DNA of 64,000 bases from Litorivicinus sp. (GCA_018401755.1 JAGYKJ010000006.1:310001-374000); one strand, 5' to 3'; positions 8,230-15,172 are shown, numbered from the stretch's first letter. A program made the numbers and translations. The notes: a model not told the origin generated them from the sequence alone.

Positions 8230-8319
8230 ATGTGGCAAAAGCCAGAAGCAATCGAGTTAGCGTGCGGTTGTGAAATCAATATGTATGCTCCGGCAGAGGG
8301 CGATCGTCCGCTGTTCTGA
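8230..8319 (+). CDS. pqqA: PQQ precursor peptide PqqA
   Basis: This 29-codon gene is absent from the ORF track. It starts MWQKPEAIELACGCEINMY and contains the conserved Glu (15) and Tyr (19) spaced ExxxY that PqqE cross-links and that become the PQQ skeleton. A strong ribosome site, GGAGGT, precedes the ATG. The tail after the tyrosine (APAEGDRPLF) is longer than in the Klebsiella and Pseudomonas peptides, and two cysteines flank the glycine before the Glu. It heads the operon pqqABCDE. Confidence 0.95.
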   Translation: MWQKPEAIELACGCEINMYAPAEGDRPLF

Positions 8320-8325
8320 GTACCG

Positions 8326-8347
8326 TCGGGGAAGCTTGCTTCCCCGA
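8326..8347 (+). terminator. pqqA-pqqB attenuating hairpin
   Basis: A perfect 9-bp stem (TCGGGGAAG / CTTCCCCGA) with a CTTG loop stands seven bases after the pqqA stop. It lacks a T-run, so it probably protects the pqqA 3' end or partially terminates, giving more PqqA substrate peptide than PqqB-E enzymes. Uneven expression of this kind is known in other pqq operons. Confidence 0.75.
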
Positions 8348-8383
8348 TAACTCACCGAATTCAAACATTGTAAGGAACGCCTT

Positions 8384-9289
8384 TTGGAACTCATTGTTTT
8401 GGGTGCCGCGGCAGGTGGTGGTCTTCCCCAATGGAACTGTATCGGCGGACAAAGCCGACGCGCATGGTGGCGCGAGATCCCAACGCAAACGCAGGCAAGC
8501 GTCGCGATTGGTAGCCGTCAAAGTGGCTATGTCGTTATCAATGCGTCGCCCGATCTTCGCACCCAGATTTTGCAGACCCGCGCATTGCAACCTGACGCCC
8601 ATCACCCCGATGGACCGAGGAATACGCCAATCCGGGCCGTTATCGTCACCAATGCTGACGTGGACAACATTGCTGGGCTTCTGAACCTGAGGGAGAAGCA
8701 ATCGTTCTCGCTGTATGGTCCAGATGCAGTGATGCAGATCATCGGACAAAATTCGATCTTCCAAGTGCTTGACCCCGACTTTGTTAACCTGCAGCCACTC
8801 GAAGCTGGAACTGCAATCACGCCGGTTGAAGGCCTGTCGGTCGAACTCTTTCATGTGGCTGGTAAACCCCCATTGTATCTCGAAGCCGACTTGGGTATTG
8901 AGTCTGGCAGCTCAGGATTCACGAGTGGCGTCGAGGTCCAATGCGGCGCACGGCGTATTTTGGTTATTTCAAGCTGCGCCCATATTGACGCCGCATTAAA
9001 ACAACGGATTCAGGGTGCTGATGTGCTTTTATTTGATGGCACCGTGTTCGAAGATGACGAGATGATTCAACAGGGGCTTGGCCACAAAACAGGTCGTCGT
9101 ATGGGGCATCTGCCGATCACGGCAGCCGATGGGCCGTTGATTGAACTGTCAGAGACTCTGGGCACCCGCAAACTATTTTTTCATATCAACAATACAAACC
9201 CAATTTGGGATATCCAATCCAGTGCGTTTCAGACCATTACCGACGCCGGTTGGGAGGTCTCTCACGATGGCATGGTGATCCCGCTATGA
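8384..9289 (+). CDS. pqqB: PQQ biosynthesis protein PqqB
   Basis: The 301-residue metallo-beta-lactamase-fold protein begins MELIVLGAAAGGGLPQWNC, the conserved PqqB opening, from a TTG start with AAGGA seven bases upstream. PqqB is thought to hydroxylate the tyrosine of the excised Glu-Tyr dipeptide. The metal-site region around TNADVDNIAGLL departs from the classical HxHxDH, as is usual in PqqB. Its stop overlaps the pqqC ATG (ATGA). Confidence 0.95.
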   Translation: MELIVLGAAAGGGLPQWNCIGGQSRRAWWREIPTQTQASVAIGSRQSGYVVINASPDLRTQILQTRALQPDAHHPDGPRNTPIRAVIVTNADVDNIAGLLNLREKQSFSLYGPDAVMQIIGQNSIFQVLDPDFVNLQPLEAGTAITPVEGLSVELFHVAGKPPLYLEADLGIESGSSGFTSGVEVQCGARRILVISSCAHIDAALKQRIQGADVLLFDGTVFEDDEMIQQGLGHKTGRRMGHLPITAADGPLIELSETLGTRKLFFHINNTNPIWDIQSSAFQTITDAGWEVSHDGMVIPL

Positions 9290-10056
9290 GCGAAAAACTC
9301 TCTCGACCAGATTTTGAAACGCGACTGCGCGCGATTGGCGCTGAGCGCTACCACGACCAGCACCCCTTCCATCAGCGGATGTACACAGGTGTTTGCACGA
9401 TCGATGAGATCCGAGCATGGGCACTCAATCGGTTTTGTTATCAACGGATCATTCCCGTAAAAGACGCACTAGTGATGGCTCGTCTCGATGACATCGAAGA
9501 TCGTCGCGCGTGGCGCGAGCGGATCGTAGACCATGATGGCGAGATCGATGACCACCCAGAAGGTGGACTCCGACGGTGGCTCGCACTCACCTCGCAATTG
9601 GGTTTCGAGAAAGACTATGTCATGTCAATGCACGGGGTATTGCCTGCGGTTCGCTATGCGAGTCAGGCCTATTTAAAGTTTGTACAGGAGCGCTCCGTGC
9701 TCGAGGCCGTTGCGTCATCACTAACGGAGATGTTCTCGCCGCAAATCATCGCTCAGCGTGTTTCTGGCATGCTGAAACACTATGACTTTATTACTGAAGA
9801 TTGTCTGACCTATTTTTCCTATCGTAAATCTCAAGCCAATCGTGACTCGCTGTGGGCGCTTGATTACATCGACAAACATGCAGTTACGCGCGAAGACCAA
9901 GAACGCTGTTACGATGCCCTTCGCTTTAAGTGTGACGTGTTATGGACCATGTTGGATGCCATCGCAGGCGCTTATCATCTCGGGGGGACCATCCCGCCAG
10001 GCGCCTGGGCACCCGATCACACGCTGCAGGTTGCCAAACGGAGTGCATCCGCATGA
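9286..10056 (+). CDS. pqqC: Pyrroloquinoline-quinone synthase PqqC
   Basis: PqqC is the cofactorless oxidase that performs the last ring closure and eight-electron oxidation to PQQ. The 256-residue protein (start at the overlapping ATG, 27 codons after the ORF-track start) shows the family core: YHDQHPFHQRMYTG, a central DHDGEIDDHPEGGLRRW, and ALDYIDKHAVTREDQERC near the end. Length matches the family. The overlap with pqqB and pqqD (ATGA both times) indicates translational coupling. Confidence 0.95.
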   Translation: MSEKLSRPDFETRLRAIGAERYHDQHPFHQRMYTGVCTIDEIRAWALNRFCYQRIIPVKDALVMARLDDIEDRRAWRERIVDHDGEIDDHPEGGLRRWLALTSQLGFEKDYVMSMHGVLPAVRYASQAYLKFVQERSVLEAVASSLTEMFSPQIIAQRVSGMLKHYDFITEDCLTYFSYRKSQANRDSLWALDYIDKHAVTREDQERCYDALRFKCDVLWTMLDAIAGAYHLGGTIPPGAWAPDHTLQVAKRSASA

Positions 10057-10331
10057 ATCTCGTTGAGACCGCTGTGGTGCCAAAATTTGCTTCAGGCGTG
10101 CGCCTCAAGCACGACCAAGTCCGCCAGCGGCATGTGGTCCTTGGGCCCGAACTCTTAGTGGATCTCAATCAGACGGGGCACGCGATTTTGAAAGAAGTCG
10201 ATGGATCTCGCTCGATTGAGCAGATTATCGAACGCCTCGCCAGCGAGTTCCAAGTTGAAACAGGGGTCATTACCAATGATGTCCGGGAGTTCTGTACTGG
10301 CATGCTGAGAAGACAGGTATTGAGTCAATGA
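10053..10331 (+). CDS. pqqD: PqqA chaperone PqqD
   Basis: PqqD is a RiPP-recognition-element protein that binds the precursor peptide and presents it to PqqE. The 92-residue product has the expected winged-helix content: VRLKHDQVRQRHVVLGPE, then LNQTGHAILKEVDG and a C-terminal helical EFCTGMLRR. I use the ATG overlapping the pqqC stop; the longer ORF-track start lies inside pqqC. It overlaps pqqE by ATGA. Confidence 0.93.
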   Translation: MNLVETAVVPKFASGVRLKHDQVRQRHVVLGPELLVDLNQTGHAILKEVDGSRSIEQIIERLASEFQVETGVITNDVREFCTGMLRRQVLSQ

Positions 10332-11419
10332 CACCCACACCACACATCCCAGCGCCACAGGTGCTTTTGGCTGAGGTCACACACCGCTGCCCATTGCAAT
10401 GCCCGTATTGCTCAAATCCAACTGAACTGATTCGAAAAGAGTCGGAAATCAGCACCGAAGCCTGGGCTCGGATTTTCCAAGAGGCAGCAGATATCGGGGT
10501 CTTACAAGTCAGCATCTCAGGTGGGGAGCCTGCGGCACGGCGTGACCTTATTGCGCTTGTCGATGCAGCGCGGAAAGCAGATTTGTACGTGAACCTCATC
10601 ACCTCAGGGATTGGATTGACCGAGCGTAAACTGGATGAGCTGCAAGAAGCAGGTTGTGACCACATCCAATTGTCGCTGCAAGATGTGGATGCCGATGGCG
10701 CCGAAATAATCAGCAATCTCAAAGGCAGTCTCGAGCGCAAACTGGCTTTTGCACGGTGGGTGGGTGCGCGTGACATTCCGCTCACCATCAATGCAGTCAT
10801 GCATCGACTGAACTTAGATCGCTTACCGGAAACGATCCAATTGGCTGCCGATCTCGGTGCTCGACGCATCGAGATCGCCAATGTGCAATATCACGGTTGG
10901 GCCGAAGCCAATAAACAAGTCCTCATGCCCACCCTTGAGCAGGTCCGGCGGACCAATGCTGAGGTCCAAGCAGCGCGAGCACAATACGATGGCACGATGC
11001 TGATCGACTATGTCCCGGTCGACTACTTTGCTGAATTCCCCAAAGCCTGTATGAACGGTTGGGGACGGGTCGCATTGGTCATCGCGCCCGATGGCACAGT
11101 ACTTCCGTGTCACAATGCCAGCACGCTGACACACTTGCGGTTGCCGAGCATCCATGACACGTCTTTAAGGGATATTTGGTACGAATCCGACGCATTTAAT
11201 GCCTACAGAGGCGATCTGTGGATGCCTGAAATCTGCCAAGATTGTGACCGAAAGTTCGTTGATTTTGGTGGGTGTCGTTGCCAAGCATTAGCGATTCTTG
11301 GCGATGCATCGCAAGCCGATCCTGTCTGCTCCAAAGCACACCCGGACTCGCCCATGCGGGTCGGCCTCATCGCGACGTCTGAGCCGATCAATCCAATCAT
11401 TTACAGGCCAAACTCATAG
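10328..11419 (+). CDS. pqqE: PqqA peptide cyclase PqqE (radical SAM)
   Basis: PqqE forms the C-C bond between Glu and Tyr of PqqA. The 363-residue protein has the radical-SAM CxxxCxxC (C21, C25, C28) in THRCPLQCPYC, the SAM-contacting ISGGEPAARRD, and a C-terminal SPASM cysteine set (LPCHNA, CQDCDRK, GGCRCQA) for auxiliary clusters. It is the last gene of the operon; a separate peptidase (PqqF/G) is not present nearby. A minus-strand ORF of doubtful reality overlaps its last 23 bases. Confidence 0.96.
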   Translation: MTPTPHIPAPQVLLAEVTHRCPLQCPYCSNPTELIRKESEISTEAWARIFQEAADIGVLQVSISGGEPAARRDLIALVDAARKADLYVNLITSGIGLTERKLDELQEAGCDHIQLSLQDVDADGAEIISNLKGSLERKLAFARWVGARDIPLTINAVMHRLNLDRLPETIQLAADLGARRIEIANVQYHGWAEANKQVLMPTLEQVRRTNAEVQAARAQYDGTMLIDYVPVDYFAEFPKACMNGWGRVALVIAPDGTVLPCHNASTLTHLRLPSIHDTSLRDIWYESDAFNAYRGDLWMPEICQDCDRKFVDFGGCRCQALAILGDASQADPVCSKAHPDSPMRVGLIATSEPINPIIYRPNS

Positions 11420-11702
11420 TCGAACCAGGCAATCCACTGTTGCCACGCTTTGCAACGCTTGCAAGCGCGAAGACCGATGTGATCTCGGGAGCAATAGGAC
11501 CTCTATTTGCAGGAATATATTCGGAAATAAAATAACGAAACGCATGCATTGATTCGATACGGCCTTCGATCACCGCGTGTTGGACAATGTCGTATTGAAA
11601 CGTGCGTGATAATCCGATCAAGACAACCGAGCGTTGAGTTTGGCGGTCTAACCACGCACACTTAGGGTCTAAGTGCCTCCAACAAAAGGCTCTCCAATTC
11701 AT
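11397..11702 (-). CDS. Uncharacterised ORF after pqqE
   Basis: The frame encodes 101 residues, with a hydrophobic stretch RSVVLIGLSRTFQYDIV and IESMHAFRYFISEYI. I do not recognise a family, and the frame overlaps the end of pqqE on the opposite strand. It may be a decayed gene fragment in the scar between the pqq operon and the cassette array. No other gene was found between 11420 and 11731. Confidence 0.3.
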   Translation of the reverse strand: MNWRAFCWRHLDPKCAWLDRQTQRSVVLIGLSRTFQYDIVQHAVIEGRIESMHAFRYFISEYIPANRGPIAPEITSVFALASVAKRGNSGLPGSTMSLACK

Positions 11703-11731
11703 GGCACAGTTTGTTTACACGACGAATCGGG

Positions 11732-12064
11732 TCAGTAAGATCGTTCCCCCCCAAAACGTGAAATCTTAAAAGACACCTCACTGTCCTTTTTTCCAGAAGC
11801 CTCGTCAAGCTTGATTTCGTGCATCATCGTTTCCCCTTCGCGTGTAATGTTGCAAGATAGGTAAACAGGCTCGGCCAGGAGGTGGTCGCGGCTGGGGTAA
11901 TGTTTGTAGGGAGCCTGATGCGACACCCCTAGCTTTCTGGAAACCTCTCTAAGACTTAAATTTTCAACCCCACGCTCAGCAATCACCTCTTGCGCTGCGA
12001 CGACACAGGCTTCTTTTAAGTCAATCTTGGAGGTAGCGTTGGTCTTTTGGGTTCGAGTATTCAT
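11732..12064 (-). pseudogene. TetR-family regulator, truncated/chimeric
   Basis: Residues about 14-62 from the ATG at 12064 are a classical TetR DNA-binding domain (AAQEVIAERGVENLSLREV, then KLGVSHQAPYKHYPSRD). Directly after LLAE the sequence leaves the family: the ligand-binding helices are missing and about 50 unrelated residues (PVYLSCNITREGETMMHE) follow to the stop. This looks like a deletion or recombination joint that left only the N-terminal domain. An N-terminal start at MNTRTQ is used because the earlier codons lack character. Confidence 0.6.
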
Positions 12065-12274
12065 GGTGGGCAGCATCAATTGCTCATGGTCAACAAAGCA
12101 CATCTCGAACTATACGCAAACCGACCCTTAAAAGCGGTAAGTAATTGTCAAAAAGGGGCCACAGCAGAAGCATCAATACTCATGAAATCTATGAAAAAGA
12201 GACTGTTCGGAGATGGGGATGCGAATAATCCAGGTGTCATTTGAGCCGTCCTTAAACATGAAAAATGAGTCCAC
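12065..12274. other. Intergenic, no gene recognised
   Basis: This A+T-rich stretch lies upstream of the TetR fragment and before the first cassette end. A 65-codon plus-strand ORF crosses it but shows no protein character. It may hold the regulator promoter. It ends at the block TGGCGTGTTGC, where homology between cassettes begins; the tRNA fragment expected before that block is missing here. Confidence 0.4.
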
Positions 12275-12354
12275 ATGGCGTGTTGCGAATTTTCTGCTTA
12301 CTTTTTAGTGGGTAAAATTTTTAAAATTCAAGCGTGCAACAGAATGTGCTACGG
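12275..12354 (+). repeat. Conserved cassette end, copy 1
   Basis: The block begins TGGCGTGTTGC, continues through AGTGGGT and TTTTTAAAATTCAAG and ends with GTGCAACAGAATGTGCTAC, a pair of GTGC motifs 12 bp apart. It is clearly related to 13172-13247 and more distantly to 13973-14050. Paired short direct repeats some 60-75 bp from a tRNA-derived core resemble arm-type integrase sites; that reading is an inference. Confidence 0.7.
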
Positions 12355-12436
12355 CAATAGATAAGTCGCAGATTTTTGGGCGCTTTTAAGTTGTTCGCGA
12401 AAATAGGGTGGCACCCCAAACATGATTTTACAAAAA

Positions 12437-12453
12437 GTACGCGGATCGCGTAC
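12437..12453. promoter_or_regulatory. Palindromic operator of toxin-antitoxin cassette A
   Basis: GTACGCG-GAT-CGCGTAC is a perfect 7-bp inverted repeat ending nine bases before the toxin ATG. Its position fits autoregulation by the helix-turn-helix antitoxin encoded downstream. Confidence 0.7.
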
Positions 12454-12462
12454 ACTCTTTGC

Positions 12463-12801
12463 ATGAAAGCTTTGTTTGTCGAACTGCCAGCTTTTGTACG
12501 ATATCAAAGTGGACTACCTAAGCGAAGAGGAGTTCCGGCATCTGCAAGATCTCCTGCTCCATGATCCTGAGATGGGTGATGTGATCGAGGGAACTGGGGG
12601 TCTTAGGAAGCTTCGGTTTGGAAGTTCGAGGCGTGGGAAAGGAAAGCGAGGCGGTCTAAGAGTAATTTACTTCTGGTGGCAAACTGACGACAAATTTGGC
12701 TCTTTACTTTGTATTCGAAAGGGGAAGTGTCAGACCTAACATCAGCAGATAAAAAAGTGCTCAAACAAAGACTCAAAATCGAAATAGGGAGTAGGCAATG
12801 A
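12463..12801 (+). pseudogene. RelE/HigB-like toxin gene with two frameshifts
   Basis: The toxin begins MKALFVELPAFVRY in one frame, continues as DYLSEEEFRHLQDLLL through GTGGLRKLRF and GKGKRGGLRVIYFWW in a second, and ends as LFTLYSKGEVSDLTSADKK in the first again. The stop TGA overlaps the antitoxin ATG. The first shift (near 12502) is one extra base; the second (near 12695) is one missing base. The family cleaves mRNA on the ribosome. Because the remaining frame is well preserved, the damage is recent, or it reflects indel errors as suspected for mutY, tatC and mrcA. Confidence 0.75.
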
Positions 12802-13164
12802 AAAAGCGCGAATTGTTTGCAGAGTTGCAGGAAGGGCTCGATGCTCTGAGTGACTCGCGAACAGGGAAACAAACACTCCGTACTCATATTGTTGAGGATT
12901 ATGTTGCGCCTATGGTGACAGCCGAGGAGCTTGTGAGCCTGCGTAATCGCTTGAACCTTTCTCGTCCGGTATTCGCGAATTATTTACGAACCAACCCGCG
13001 AACTCTTGAAAGTTGGGAGCAGGGCCGTACAAAGCCAAACGCGCAAGCAGCACTGCTAATCAGGCTTGTAGAAAGCTACCCCGACACAGTCGCACGACTC
13101 GCGTCTGTTTCATAAATAAAAGGAGATGGTGGCCAGAGAGGGAATCGAACCCCCGACACGAGGA
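12780..13164. repeat. 385-bp perfect direct repeat, copy 2
   Basis: This copy is identical by eye to 1565-1949. It contains the antitoxin gene and runs into the second tRNA-Phe fragment. Upstream of 12780 the two loci differ at roughly a quarter of positions, so identity begins sharply rather than fading. Confidence 0.9.
12798..13115 (+). CDS. NadS-like XRE antitoxin (copy 2)
   Basis: The 105-residue protein is identical to that at 1583-1900: an N-terminal toxin-binding segment and a helix-turn-helix at about 42-95. It directly follows the frameshifted toxin with an ATGA overlap, the standard toxin-first layout of RelE/NadS pairs. It probably represses the cassette through the palindrome at 12437. 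A tRNA-Phe fragment begins 11 bases after its stop. Confidence 0.85.
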   Translation: MKKRELFAELQEGLDALSDSRTGKQTLRTHIVEDYVAPMVTAEELVSLRNRLNLSRPVFANYLRTNPRTLESWEQGRTKPNAQAALLIRLVESYPDTVARLASVS

Positions 13165-13172
13165 TTTTCAAT
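13126..13172 (-). repeat. tRNA-Phe 3' half (att-like), copy 2
   Basis: These 47 bases match 15035-15081: the 3' CCA end, acceptor strand, T-arm, variable region and anticodon loop of tRNA-Phe. The match stops at AAT beside the anticodon loop and is followed by the cassette-end block GGCGTGTTGC. Breakage at the anticodon loop is what tyrosine integrases that target tRNA genes often produce. Confidence 0.92.
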
Positions 13173-13247
13173 GGCGTGTTGCAAAATTTCTAATAACTTT
13201 TCAGTGGGTTACATTTTTAAAATTCAAGTGTGCTACAGAGTGTGTAC
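13173..13247 (+). repeat. Conserved cassette end, copy 2
   Basis: The block starts immediately after the second tRNA fragment: GGCGTGTTGCAAAATTT, AGTGGGTTACATTTTTAAAA, then GTGCTACAGAGTGTG. It is highly similar to 12275-12354 and marks the beginning of cassette B. Confidence 0.75.
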
Positions 13248-13269
13248 GCACAGCTGTTGATTGCTCAGT

Positions 13270-13287
13270 GTTAGCAAATACGCTAAC
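13270..13287. promoter_or_regulatory. Palindromic operator of toxin-antitoxin cassette B
   Basis: The inverted repeat GTTAGC-AAATAC-GCTAAC ends nine bases before the toxin ATG at 13297. Its place just upstream of a HigBA-type pair fits binding by the XRE antitoxin. Confidence 0.7.
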
Positions 13288-13296
13288 CTCCACTTC

Positions 13297-13617
13297 ATGT
13301 GGCAAATCGTATTTTTTAATGCGCGGGTTAAGCGCCAAATCGATGACTGGCCGGCTGGAATCTACGCAGATTTTTTGCGTTCGGTAAAGCTGATGTCAGA
13401 TTATGGGGTTGACCTGAAAATGCCATTTTCCAAGCCCATGGGATCTGGGCTTTTTGAACTTCGATGCAAGGGGAAGGAGGGAATCGGCCGAGCGTTCTAC
13501 TGTACGTTCGTCGATCATGAAATCGTCATCTTGCACGCCTTCATAAAGAAAACTCAGAAAACATCGAAAAGGGAGTTGGAGCTCGCCAAGCAACGACTCA
13601 AGGAGATTCGCAAATGA
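13297..13617 (+). CDS. Gp49-like (HigB/RelE-type) toxin
   Basis: The 106-residue protein starts MWQIVFFNARVKRQIDDWP and has the family core GLFELRCKGKEGIGRAFYC, then VILHAFIKKTQKTSKREL, typical of the phage-derived Gp49-like (DUF891) branch of RelE/HigB ribonucleases. I prefer the ATG at 13297 over the ORF-track start, because the latter would begin inside the operator palindrome. Its stop overlaps the antitoxin ATG. The reading frame is intact, so this pair is probably active. Confidence 0.88.
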   Translation: MWQIVFFNARVKRQIDDWPAGIYADFLRSVKLMSDYGVDLKMPFSKPMGSGLFELRCKGKEGIGRAFYCTFVDHEIVILHAFIKKTQKTSKRELELAKQRLKEIRK

Positions 13618-13925
13618 CTGAACGATATCAACCCATTCTGTTAAATGTTGATGAGGAAATCGCCAAGGCCAAAGCAATTCGCGAGGGATTTCAAGATGCA
13701 TGGGATGACCTAGAAGAAGAATATTCTGCATTAGCGGCTTTGTTAGAAGCGCGAAAGGCTCTCGGATTAACGCAGGACGATTTAGCAACCAAGATGGGTA
13801 CGACAAAAAGCGCAATTTCCCGCTTGGAGTCTTCATTTAGGACAGAGAAGCACTCGCCTTCGTTTATGACTCTGAAAAAATATGCAAAGGCATGCGGTAA
13901 GCGGCTCGTTTTACGTATGGAGTAA
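13614..13925 (+). CDS. XRE-family antitoxin of cassette B
   Basis: The 103-residue protein has an N-terminal helical half (VDEEIAKAKAIREGFQDAW) and a C-terminal helix-turn-helix (LGLTQDDLATKMGTTKSAIS). It is the HigA-like partner of the preceding Gp49-type toxin (ATGA overlap) and probably represses the operon through 13270-13287. The third tRNA-Phe fragment begins one base after its stop, so the cassette has almost no spare DNA at this end. Confidence 0.88.
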   Translation: MTERYQPILLNVDEEIAKAKAIREGFQDAWDDLEEEYSALAALLEARKALGLTQDDLATKMGTTKSAISRLESSFRTEKHSPSFMTLKKYAKACGKRLVLRME

Positions 13926-13926
13926 T

Positions 13927-13973
13927 ATGGTGGCCAGAGAGGGAATCGAACCCCCGACACGAGGATTTTCAAT
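13927..13973 (-). repeat. tRNA-Phe 3' half (att-like), copy 3
   Basis: This copy has the same 47 bases as copy 2 and the intact gene, ending at AAT by the anticodon loop and followed by GGCGTTTTGC. With copy 2 it brackets cassette B, an 801-bp unit (13173-13973) containing only one toxin-antitoxin pair. Confidence 0.92.
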
Positions 13974-14050
13974 GGCGTTTTGCATAATTATTGTCAAAAT
14001 ATCAATAACTTATTATTCCAATTTTGCGGTGTGCTACAGAATGTGCCAGA
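13974..14050 (+). repeat. Conserved cassette end, copy 3
   Basis: The block starts GGCGTTTTGCATAATTA and ends GTGTGCTACAGAATGTGCC. The interior is more diverged than in copies 1 and 2, but both borders are kept. It opens cassette C. From 14051 to 14172 I see no gene. Confidence 0.65.
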
Positions 14051-14172
14051 GAGTTTCGGCTTAGGCCATTAATCAAAACTGCTCTGTTCAGGGTAAGTCT
14101 GTCCTCGACGCCCTTCATGATGAGAAAGCCGTCATTTGAGTTGTCCTCCAATCTTGAATACGCGATACCAGA

Positions 14173-14814
14173 TTACCACGCAGCAGGTTTCGTGATTGAC
14201 GTGTTCGGAATCCGATAGGGTAGTTGAGAGGACTTCAAATATTCCGCTTTGATGAGTTTGTGCCAGTGGGTATGTCGGCGCAGTTCACTAGAAGCATGCC
14301 TTCCTGTTCCCTTCAGAATAGGCGAAACAAGCCCTACTCGGATGTTTGGAGTCAGATGTCTAATTTTTCTGACCACTGGCACCAAATCAGAATCGTTTGA
14401 ACAGAGAACAACCTGCTCGCATACACCAGTCAAAGCATCACACGCCATATCGACAGCAATGCTGACATCTGACTGTTTTTCTTCAAAGCGACGAAACTTC
14501 ACGTAATCCGGAGGCGGATTGAGATTTCTTTGAATCGATATGGACGCAATGATTTTCCCCTCGATGATTGAAACTAACTTTGGTCGATACTTCCTTAATG
14601 CTTGAAGATAAGTGCGTTGACGTTGTGGCGATTTTGGATCGTCAGACATTCGACCAAGTACTGGCGCTGTGTAATATTTAACTTGAAGTAGCTCTGAATC
14701 TTCGCTGAGCACGTTGTCTACAAAAAGTTGGAAAAGATCCAGCCATTTGTACTCAGATTTTCTCAAACATCCGTAATAAAGATTATATCCATCAATATAG
14801 ACGATAGTTTTCAT
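14173..14814 (-). CDS. NYN-domain (PIN-like) protein
   Basis: The 213-residue protein starts MKTIVYIDGYNLYYG and has further acidic motifs KQSDVSIAVDMACDAL and CSNDSDLVPVVRKI. These Asp residues form the metal site of NYN domains, which are PIN-like ribonucleases. I choose the ATG at 14814: the ORF-track extension runs through a terminator hairpin. It is the only gene of cassette C and, unlike the toxin pairs, faces left. Orphan NYN proteins are often linked to RNA decay or defence; no partner gene is present here. Confidence 0.85.
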   Translation of the reverse strand: MKTIVYIDGYNLYYGCLRKSEYKWLDLFQLFVDNVLSEDSELLQVKYYTAPVLGRMSDDPKSPQRQRTYLQALRKYRPKLVSIIEGKIIASISIQRNLNPPPDYVKFRRFEEKQSDVSIAVDMACDALTGVCEQVVLCSNDSDLVPVVRKIRHLTPNIRVGLVSPILKGTGRHASSELRRHTHWHKLIKAEYLKSSQLPYRIPNTSITKPAAW

Positions 14815-14835
14815 CAGATTGCTTATCTCGGAAAT

Positions 14836-14859
14836 GAAAAAGCCACCCGAAGGTGGCTT
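14836..14859 (-). terminator. Intrinsic terminator downstream of tRNA-Phe
   Basis: On the minus strand AGCCACC-TTCG-GGTGGCT is followed by TTTTT, a textbook intrinsic terminator with a UUCG-type loop. It stands 180 bp beyond the tRNA-Phe 3' end and just before the NYN gene. It would end the tRNA primary transcript and isolate the cassette gene from it. Confidence 0.85.
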
Positions 14860-15035
14860 ATCTCCTAGAGAGCGAACACGCACATCGCGTCGGTCACTAG
14901 GGCAGTTATCAAAAGGATAGCCAACTACTGAACGCTGGTCAACATGCACCCTCGTCCAATGCGGATGGGATGGAGTGATCAATCGTGTCTAATGAATATC
15001 GGCCATCCCCCGTTTATGGAGTAGAGCCGAAATTA

Positions 15036-15111
<76 letters not shown>

Positions 15112-15127
15112 AAACATTGAGTCGCGT

Positions 15128-15156
15128 ATTCAATAGAATTCGAATCCTGCTGTCAA
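15128..15156 (-). promoter_or_regulatory. tRNA-Phe promoter
   Basis: On the minus strand a consensus -35 TTGACA (15151-15156) is followed by TATTGA/TTGAAT at 15-17 bases spacing and then a GC-rich GCGAC discriminator-like stretch ahead of the tRNA. The -35 is convincing, the -10 approximate. Confidence 0.65.
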
Positions 15157-15172
15157 CTTTCCTCATGCCGCT

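Noticed and set aside
12047-12244. 65-codon plus-strand ORF
   Set aside because: It overlaps the TetR fragment antisense and shows low-complexity coding character.
12376-12739. Two separate small proteins in the ORF track
   Set aside because: They are two pieces of one frameshifted toxin gene starting at 12463.
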